From: Caenorhabditis elegans
Taxonomy: Eukaryota; Nematoda; Chromadorea; Rhabditida; Rhabditidae
Length of the DNA: 64,000 bases
Assembly: GCF_000002985.6 (NCBI RefSeq)
Contig: NC_003282.8
Span: forward strand, 4,464,001-4,528,000
Reading direction: 5' to 3'
Part shown: piece by piece, positions 56,376 through 64,000 of the stretch
How positions within the stretch are numbered: the stretch's first letter is position 1
Layout of the letters: each line of letters opens with the position of its first letter
Translations under genes and position numbers: made by a program
Notes under the pieces: model-generated
The model's database searches: none
What the model saw: the letters and a program-made list of their open reading frames with translations, nothing else
Told to the model about the DNA's origin: nothing

Positions 56376-59300
56376 CTAGAAGATCCAGTATTTTCTTCCA
56401 TAAGGATTTTCATTCTCAATAGTTTCGATTTGAATCGGCTCGCTCACTTGCTTGGTTTCAGCTCCTTGCACCTGTTAAAAGATATGTTACCAGTCCAGAT
56501 ATAGTTAATATTTTGTTCGACACTTGTGAAATTTTAGTCCAATTTTAGTATATACCCTTCTTAAATTACTCGAAAATCTATTTTTTTAATTTTATTTATG
56601 CTTTTAAGGGTAGTCAAAAGTAGGTACACCTTTTAGAAAATCTGATTTTTTTTCCAAAATATCGGAAATTTTCTCAACATTTTCAGAAATTTCTTTCTAA
56701 AAATAATTTTTAAAAATTCTGAAAATCGTCCACTTAAAAACTTCACATGTCGTCAAAAAACTATATCTTAAGAAAATTTTGCAGTACTACATAGAATTTA
56801 GTTCAGACCCCTCACCGTTTGACCTCCAAAAATTGCAAAAGTTGTTACTAGGATTTGACGCAGAAAAATCCCGCAATTTTTGGAGATCATGGCGGGTTCG
56901 GAGTTCATTTTCACAAAAAAAGTATTTCTAAAAGTGTACAGCTCCAATTTGCGAATTTTTGAACACAACAACTTAAAGTTTAAAGTCTCAGTTCCTTCTA
57001 ACCTATCAAGTTTTCTTCACGTTTCATCTCCAGTGTGACCCGGAAATTGAACCGTTCAAAAAGCTAGGTGTAAAATTTTGACAGCTTTCTACGTCACAAA
57101 CGTGTTTGGTGTGATGTTTCATGCGTAACACAACATACCTTTGCGAACTTGCTTCCGTATTCTCCAAGATTTGGCACAGCGTCGGTTTCCGTGGAAACCT
57201 AGAAAGTGAATGTGTGAGTGGATTGGATGAAACTTAGAGCTTACCTTGTTCTCCACCGATTTCTCTTCATCATAGTCGTTTCCGTTGGCTGGTGCTGTCT
57301 CGACGGTCTCCGAGGGCTGTGAAATGTGAAACTGAACCATGCGAACCGAGAAAATCTAGACTTACCTGGGATGTCTCCTTATCTTCCTTGGAGGTTATGT
57401 TCTCGAAGAACTGGGATACTGGAGCAGCAGATGTTGGCAGAACCTCAACGTGTACCTCAGCAACTGGTTGTTCAGTAATTGTTTGAATGACAGCTGGTTC
57501 TGGATTTAATGGGACCTGTGGTGTGACAACCTCGTGAACTTCAATTGGGAGTTCAAATGCAATAGTTGGAGCCGGTGCAGACGAGGTGACTTCCACACGG
57601 ACGGCTGGTGCGACTGGCTGGAGATGAACCTGTGGTTTTGGCTTTGGCTGTGGAATGATTGGAGCAGTCTCCTCTGGGATTACTGCGACGGGCTCTGGAT
57701 TGGATGGAGCAACGTTGTGAGATGGCTCAGCAGTTGGAACATCTTTACGATCCTCGTTCAGTGGGGCAGTATCGTAGTCGTCTCCTTCGGTTTGGATGAT
57801 GGCTGGTTTTTGGTTGGTGTTTGGTTCAACGGTGACTTGGTTGAAGTCCAAGTTGCTAGCTGGGGTGGTGTTGTCGAGCTGCAAGGAAATACATTTTAAA
57901 TAATGTTGGTCCAGAAGATTCTAAATTTCAACTTACAGTAGCAAGAAGCTCATTAACAGTAGCTTGCTCATTAGCTGGAATGTTAGATGGCTGGTCATAA
58001 TCCGATCCTCCAGAAACTTCAATTCTATCTTCCTCAGCCACGACTTTCTGCAAAAATTCATTTTAACCTTTTCGAAACAAATAAAAATTTCCTTACAGTC
58101 TCTGGTGCAACATGGGCAGTCTCTTGAACAACATGTGCTGGCTGAAGTGGTGCTGGATGGATTGGTGCAGGCTGGATGGGTTGGATTGTGTGGATCTCTT
58201 GAGCAACTGGGGCAACTGGAGCAACATACGGCTGTGGAGCTGGTTGAATTTCTTGAGTAATGTGAGCTGGAGCCACGTATGGCTGTGGCTGAACTGGAGC
58301 CGGGACAAGATTGGCTTGACCAGCCTCAACTTGCTCTACAAAAGTTTCTGGAACAAATGGACGGTGTGGAATTGGAGTAGTGAAGACTTGGTGGACTTGT
58401 TGCTGAACTGCTGGAGCTGGTTGGAAGGATGGCTGAACCGGCTGTGGAGCTGGACGAACTGGTTGTGGGACGAATGGAGCAGCGGTTTCAACAGCAACTT
58501 GTTTCGGGTATGGAGTTGTCTCAAACGTCTGCACGATCTCCTTCACGATCACTGATTCGGGGACAACACGTTGCTCGTTAGACTCGATGGAAGATGAGGC
58601 AGATGGGACACGAACTTGGTGGGTTGGATGATGTTCAGCAGAAGCGGAAGATGATGAGGAAGATGATGAAGAGGATGCAGCTGGACGGTGTTGTTGGACT
58701 TGTGGCTGGGCATGATGAGTTTGGGTAGCTTGCTGCTCATCTCCATAAGAAGTTTGAGTGTTAATGATGGAGGAGACAATCTAAATGTTCGTTTTTTAGT
58801 TTTAGTATCATCGATGGATATGACTTTTGCAAATTTGTTGTCAGCAAATTGTCAATTTTGGAAAAAAAAGTTATAAAAGTTTGATAAAAGTCGCCACATA
58901 AAATTGCCAAAAATTGGCAGAAAGCTACCGAAATGTGACAGAAAGTTGCCGAAGATTAACAGAAAATTATGAAAGTTTGGCGGAAGTATAATACAAAGAT
59001 CAGAAAAAAACTCTCTTTTGAAGCTTATTTTTTTTGCTAAATGATGCCAATGGATTGCCAAAATTTTTACCAAATTATAAATTTTTACATCGTCTCTAAT
59101 ATATTCAAAAAATATAAACCGACTTTGAACCTGATTTATATAAATTTATATTTTTGTTTCTTTTTTAATGATTTGGCAAGCGGCAAGTAAAGAATCCTAG
59201 ATCCCTAACAAACTCACATTATTCGCTTCAGATGGCTGAACAAATTGCTCATCAAGAACTGCACTTGCTGGCATCACCTTGGTCAACACCTGGGCAGTGT

Positions 59301-60888
59301 TAAGCACTTGTTCTTGTTGTTGCGCAGGCGCCACGGCCACTGTCTTCTGTAATACTTGATTACCCAGAAGAAGTTAACGACGCGGAACCCCAAATACCTC
59401 GTAAGCCACGGGCTGTCCAAGCAATGGCAGTGGTTGTACTTGCTGTTGAACTGGTTCGGCAAGATATGCTCCTCCCGCTGATACCGCTCCTGTTTGGACC
59501 GATCCGAAATTTCCACCTTGAACGGCTCCAGCGTATCCACTTTGCACCTGTTGTGGCTGGAATCCTCCAAATGCTTGTTGTGGTTGTTGTGGTTGGAAAG
59601 ATTGGAATGGAGCTGCAGGGGCTTGTGGGTATGCTGCAAATGGAGCTGGTGCCAATGGAGCAGCCGCGTAGACTGGAGCTGGAGCAGCACCTCCACCACC
59701 ACATGGGTTCCCGCATGCAGGTTGTGCTGAACTACAACATCCTCCACCTCCAGCACCTGGTAGACCAAGTCCTGGAAGACATCCGACGGCGGTGCCGAAT
59801 AATGTGGATAACTGTAATTAAGATGATGAGTGAGATGAGGGGGGTGGTTATAGGTATATATATATATATATATTAATATATGATGTATATATATATATAT
59901 AATATGAGGAAATGGTTATAGGTTTTTCGGATGTAATCGTCTAGACATGTCTCCTTTCAATGATGGCAATGCTTGGATGTATTGGAATTATACATTTGAT
60001 GCTATCAATATGGAAAAGTTGGAGTACAAAGTTTGAACATTTTGCCTGAAAATCTGATTTTCAAACTAACAGATTTCAGATTTTTTTTTGTAGCAAAACA
60101 GAAAATTTCCTGGCATTTCTCCTGAAACTAAATTTGAAAAAAAATTAAGCTTTTATCAAAGCTAACCATGCGGCTTGAGGGTCATTTGAAAAAACAACTT
60201 ACTGTCAAACTTTAGCAACTTTTTGCAGATAAAAGTTTGGCAAATTTTTGTTGGCTAAAATTTACTTGCAATTTTCTGAGAATAGTTGCCAAATTGTTTA
60301 AAGCGGTTTTAAACCGAAATTAAACAGGAAATTGAAGGAATTTAGGTAGAAAGTTGTCAAACTTTTACATAAAGTTTGAAAAGTCTGACAAGAAGCTGTA
60401 AAACTTGGATAAAAAACTGCCAAACTTCGACAGAAAATTGCAGAATTTGAACAGAGAATCGCCACATTTTCAGAGAAAATTGCACGCAAGCAGAGAGTTG
60501 AAAAATGTTCACAGAAAGTTGTCAAAGTTTTACAGCAAAATTTCTAAAATTTGACATGAACTTACTAGTTGAAACTTTTTGAAAAAAAAACGAAGTAAGA
60601 CTTTAAAATCCCAATACTAACCGAGAACCCCCTTGAAATTAAAACAATTGATAATCTAGATTAATTGAGTTGATTTCAAATTAAAATTTTCACAAAAAAA
60701 GTTCAAAAAACTTGACGAAATCCTCCGCGCACTTGATTAAAAATTTCGATTAAAATTTAATTAGCTATGTTTTTTCCTTGGGCAACGCACAGTACACACA
60801 CACAATCATAATGACAATCTCCGTAAATAAATTTCTCGAAACCAACCAAAAAAGTACTCACCAAAAGCAGTCTGGATACGTGTTTCAT
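56376..60888 (-). CDS. Secreted Pro/Gln/Val-rich protein, paralogue of the neighbour
   Basis: Nine exons join in phase 0 at every junction to 701 residues plus TAG: 60888-60862, 59811-59398, 59346-59218, 58780-58097, 58047-57937, 57878-57366, 57316-57245, 57198-57139 and 56471-56376. The N terminus is a signal peptide (MKHVSRLLLLSTLFGTAVG) followed by LPGLGLPGAGGGG and the Cys motif CCSSAQPACGNPCGGGG. It then has QPQQ-rich and SGYAGAVQGG sequence, a Ser run (58625-58680), PAPQPYVAP/VAPETV repeats and a Pro-Val-Glu part with several DYD motifs. It ends ENPYGRKYWIF. Shared signal, Cys motif, GYAGAVQGG and Pro-Glu-Val halves mark it as a relative of the 51299-53124 product. An extracellular structural role is inferred. 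The many phase-0 small exons could be skipped without frame change. Confidence 0.83.
59856..59904. repeat. TA microsatellite in intron 1 of the proline-rich gene
   Basis: About 50 bp of near-perfect TA dinucleotides interrupted by TTAATATATGATG. It is AT-rich and likely to be length-variable. Confidence 0.9.
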
Positions 60889-60959
60889 TGCGAAAATCGC
60901 TTCACTCACTCAGGAGGTGGGGGGAGACAAGAAAGTCAGCAGAGGTAGGCAAAGTCAGC

Positions 60960-60967
60960 CTTTTATG
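60960..60967 (-). promoter_or_regulatory. TATA-like box of the 56376-60888 gene
   Basis: The minus strand reads CATAAAAG about 75 bp upstream of the ATG at 60888, spaced correctly for initiation some 40 bp before the start codon. Confidence 0.45.
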
Positions 60968-63133
60968 GCATGGAGCTTTTGGCCAGTGTCCACGTACCGT
61001 AGCCACACCTCCTTCAGGTTCGAAATCCCATTTCTTCGTCACTGGACACCCAGGCTTCTTCTTCTTTTTTCTTCTCCAACACTCTACGTCTCCTCGTCCA
61101 AAAAACCAGAGCGTTCGGCTTCGGGTTCAATGGGCCGGTAACATCTGCGTCTCTCCATCAGCCTGTGATGTTTCGAAGGTGATAATGCAACACTATTGAT
61201 ATGGGGGGGGGAGAGGATTGTGTTGTTTATATCATAATGATCATAAAACCCGCCGGTGTGGGGCACCCCGCTGAGGGCTTGTAAATCACACAATCAGCTT
61301 ATCGCTCTTCCTGGTTACACTGTTTCGCAAATTAGAGGAATCAAGGTTGCCCAGCTTTTGCCAAATGTTTCCTTTTTCCATTTTTTTTGTTGTTGTAAGT
61401 TTTTTTGCAAAATTTCAAAACGTTGCCATGTGCTCAGTCATTCCCCAAAAATTATTGCTAAACTTTTAAAGATTGTAAAGACAAGCAGTTTCCAAAGTCT
61501 GCCAGTAAGTTGCAAGTCACAGTAAGTTGTCAAACTCTGGCAGAATCTTGTCAAATTTTAACAAAAAGTTACCGTACTTTTGCAGATAATTGCCAAACTT
61601 CGGTATAAGGTTGTCAAATGTTGGCTTATTTTTTGGCAGCCTTCATCTGAGGCTAGTACAATAGAACGCGCTTTTCCTAATTTTGTTTTCAAATTCATAT
61701 TGAAATTTGGTAAAACTGACCTACCGACATGCCTACCTATTCCATCTTTAGCCGACTTGATCAGATGTCATTAGGTGTCATTAGACAGAAGTTCAAGGCG
61801 GCTTGTTGCACCGCCCCACAATTTCCGGGTTACAAGACTCACACTATTTAACATAGGAGTGTCTTGTCAGGTCGCCTTGAAGGCAGGCAGTCAAGTGCCT
61901 ACTTAATTTCACAGAATATGCCTGGTTTAAAAGCTCTACAGTCTGAACTTCCTTAAACTGGGTCTCGAAGGCATCAGTAATACACTTAAAAGTTCCTATT
62001 TGCTCTAGGAGCCGCCAAGTTTCCAGGAGCCCAAGTCTTTTCCCATTCCCAGCATCTTACTCATTATCCCAGCCTCACCCAGTTTCGCATCGAATAATCA
62101 TATCTCTTTTCCTATATCTCCTCCTTTCCCTCTCTTCTACCTACATTTGCCATTTGCATCCACAATGATTACGTAACCCGAATCGTACAAGCGTCTCGCA
62201 TATGTAGTTTTTGGTGTGGTGTAGCTTCCTGCGCGCGCGCGGAGAAATGGCAAACTCAAAAAGTCTCGTACCGTAACAAGTTTTAATTGGAACAGAACGA
62301 AAGAGAGACATACACGTCTTTCATTTTTTCTCCTGATGTCACCCACCTCCTCCAGACAATCTTACGCAATTTTTAACACTGGTGATCCAGGGATGCCTAG
62401 GCTGTGTGAGGATGATTGATTCGGCCACAATGATCGAGATGTTTCAAAAAAAAGGGAATTGAAGTTTCAATTGAAACTTGATGTACATTTCGTCTATATG
62501 CTATTGTTGCAAATAAAAGAATAAACGAACTGTGTTAATATTCGGGATTTTAGAGAAAAAAGTTGTTGGTAGGGTAGGAAAATGGCAAGCTAGCAAACTT
62601 GATTGTAGATTTTGGGAGTTAGATGTGTTTAGGAAGGAGAAGATCAGAAGATCTGCAGTGGGGATGTTTTGGGGATGTCCCTTCTCGTCCTCATCGATTT
62701 TTGGAAGCTGATAAGCTGATTCCGGCGTTCCCCTTAAACTGAAGCTTCAAACCTGAATCTGATTGCGAATAATATTAGGTCCTACAATGACTTCTCGATG
62801 GCAGAATTAATTTTCCAATCACGAGCGCTTCGGTTTTAAAATCAGGCTTTAGCTTAGACTTACTATTAGGCTTAGGCTTCAGCTTGGGCTTTGGATAAGG
62901 CTTAAGTGCAGGCTTAGGCTTAGGCTTAGGCTTAGCTTGGGCTTAGGCTTAGGCTTAGGCTTAGCTTGGGCTTAGGCTTAGGTAAAGTTCAGACTATTGT
63001 AGTTGAAACTGTTTTTTCTCGTCAGAAATACGTTTTTGAATAATCAGAAAAACCTCCTCGATGAGCAGTAAATTTATTTTTTCAATTAAACAAAAAATTA
63101 CAAAAAAAACCAAAGTAGTGGCACTTAAACATA
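60968..63133. other. Intergenic stretch with telomere-like block
   Basis: Contains a short hairpin (ACAAGACTCACAC ... GTGTCTTGT, about 61833-61870), a GC dinucleotide run near 62231, pieces of an AGAAAGTTG / AACTTTGGCAG family (61490-61630) and the TTAGGC block at 62866-62982. No coding exon supported. Confidence 0.5.
62866..62982. repeat. Interstitial telomere-like (TTAGGC)n block
   Basis: Perfect runs of three to four TTAGGC or GGCTTA units (62910-62933, 62941-62962, 62970-62982) separated by GCTTGGGCTTAG variants. TTAGGC is the C. elegans telomere unit. It lies downstream of the acyltransferase gene's 3' end. Confidence 0.92.
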
Positions 63134-63490
63134 CTAATAATATTCAATGTAATCAATAATCCCTCTGCCATCATTCTCATCCTTCAGGATCTTATAAAGT
63201 GGATGCTCTAAACATGTCTTCAGCACCGGTCCATTGCTCAATTCTATGGACTTGACAGGTGTGATTCCTTCTCTGGAAGAATGTGATTTTAGACTTGTTG
63301 AGCTTTAGAGAAGTTCTACTTAAAACATTTCGAAATAATCGAGTTTTCAGCTATGGCTCCAAATCCTCGATTTCTATATTGTGGTAGTGTGTACAAATGA
63401 GCTAACTGTCCATGCAATCCTACCATTATAAAGGTAATCGGTTTATCCTTGTGGAATATACAGGCGGTTGGGAGGCGTTGTATCTTCTCC
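63134..63490 (-). CDS. GNAT-type N-acyltransferase, 3' exons
   Basis: Two exons, 63490-63320 and 63272-63134, join (phase 2) to give the C-terminal 103 residues or so of an acetyl/acyl-CoA transferase. After TACIFHKDKPITFIMV comes LHGQLAHLYTLPQYRNRGFG, in which the strand before QYRNRGFG and the R/G-rich loop are the acyl-CoA pyrophosphate-binding motif of GNAT enzymes (usual form Q/RxxGxG/A). It ends DGRGIIDYIEYY and TAG. The set-up resembles nematode glycine N-acyltransferase-like proteins. Upstream exons are unresolved. A 23-bp exon 63594-63572 fits the phase, and protein-like frames continue to about 63717 and 63960, but no single chain could be fixed. The gene may leave the window. Confidence 0.6.
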
Positions 63491-64000
63491 CTAGCAAACT
63501 TTTTTTTCATAAAACCGAATCATTTCGATTTCACTCACAGTTTTTCAGAAAACTAGTCAGAAAAAGCTTACCGGTTTCGCGAGTTCAGTACTCGCTGCAA
63601 GAACTTGTATGTTTCTAAAATCAGGTTCCAAGTGTTTGATTTTTTCCAGACCACAGATGACGTCATCCTCGTTGATCATAGTTTGACCGCTTCCTATTAG
63701 AGTCGGTCTGTGTACAAAATTATTCACTAGACTTCAAAGCAATCATGCAGTTTCTGGCCTTGGTGCCTGCCTGAGATTTTGGCGCGAACTCTAGTGTTTG
63801 TGCACGGCAGCTTTATACATACATTACCAATTTTCCGTTTGCAGGTAATTTGAACGGGATCTTAACATTTATTTTGACAGGAAGTGTAGTTGAGGGTACG
63901 AGTCCGCCAGGCCTAACATGCCCTAATCGGAGTTTGGCGCCAGCATCTTGCTAAAGTTTGGACCAGAAGTTGAAAAAGCTTGTGCAAAAATTAAGCAAGA
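63491..64000. other. Probable 5' part of the acyltransferase gene, unresolved
   Basis: On the minus strand an open stretch starting near 63717 behind ACACAG includes TLIGSGQTMINEDDVIC, and a further one near 63850-63960 (KINVKIPFKLPANGKL) ends at a good GTATGT donor. Their phases fit each other, but not simply the exon at 63490. They may be upstream exons of the same gene or of a neighbour. Confidence 0.3.

Overview
The window reads as nematode nuclear DNA, almost certainly Caenorhabditis elegans. Coding exons are short. Introns are small, with GT starts and TTTCAG-type ends. Spacers are AT-rich, with runs of A and T, palindromic repeats and TTAGGC-type telomere-like arrays. Two genes are recognised with confidence: the metabotropic GABA(B) receptor subunit gbb-2 and the COPII GTPase sar-1. 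From memory these are neighbours in the ZK180 region of chromosome IV. I assembled the gene models by joining exons by eye, so that GT..AG introns keep the frame open. They have no transcript support.

Layout. 1-10 kb: a three-exon gene for a secreted Cys-rich protein (+) with a minisatellite in its first intron, then a four-exon gene of unknown function (-) with a TATA box. 10-23 kb: a repeat-rich stretch with a 961-bp palindrome, a candidate small gene, and a closely spaced same-strand pair at 15.7-18.6 kb that looks like an operon. 23-31.4 kb: a thioredoxin-like WCGPC protein (+), a candidate small gene (-) and a GPI-anchored Ly6-type protein (+). 31.5-42.6 kb: gbb-2 (-, 16 coding exons), whose introns hold a 1.6-kb fold-back Tc1/mariner relic, two copies of a small MITE and a degenerate telomere-like array. 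43.1-44.5 kb: a large GCCG minisatellite. 44.6-49.3 kb: the RFT1 homologue, a doubtful small ORF and sar-1 (all -). 51.3-60.9 kb: two paralogous secreted Pro/Ala/Gly-rich proteins (-). 63.1-63.5 kb: the 3' part of a GNAT-type acyltransferase gene (-).

How the genes relate. They are mostly independent. sar-1 (cargo export from the ER) and the RFT1 homologue (lipid-linked oligosaccharide supply for N-glycosylation) both serve the secretory pathway. The two proline-rich proteins are a local duplication and probably end up outside the cell. The Ly6-type gene and gbb-2 are tail to tail with only 72 bp between stop codons.

I found no CRISPR array, rRNA or tRNA gene, and no obviously new multi-gene system. 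The most interesting items are the nested repeats in gbb-2 introns, the candidate operon and small genes, the possible alternative 3' end of the thioredoxin-like gene, and a bacterial-looking patch near 56 kb.
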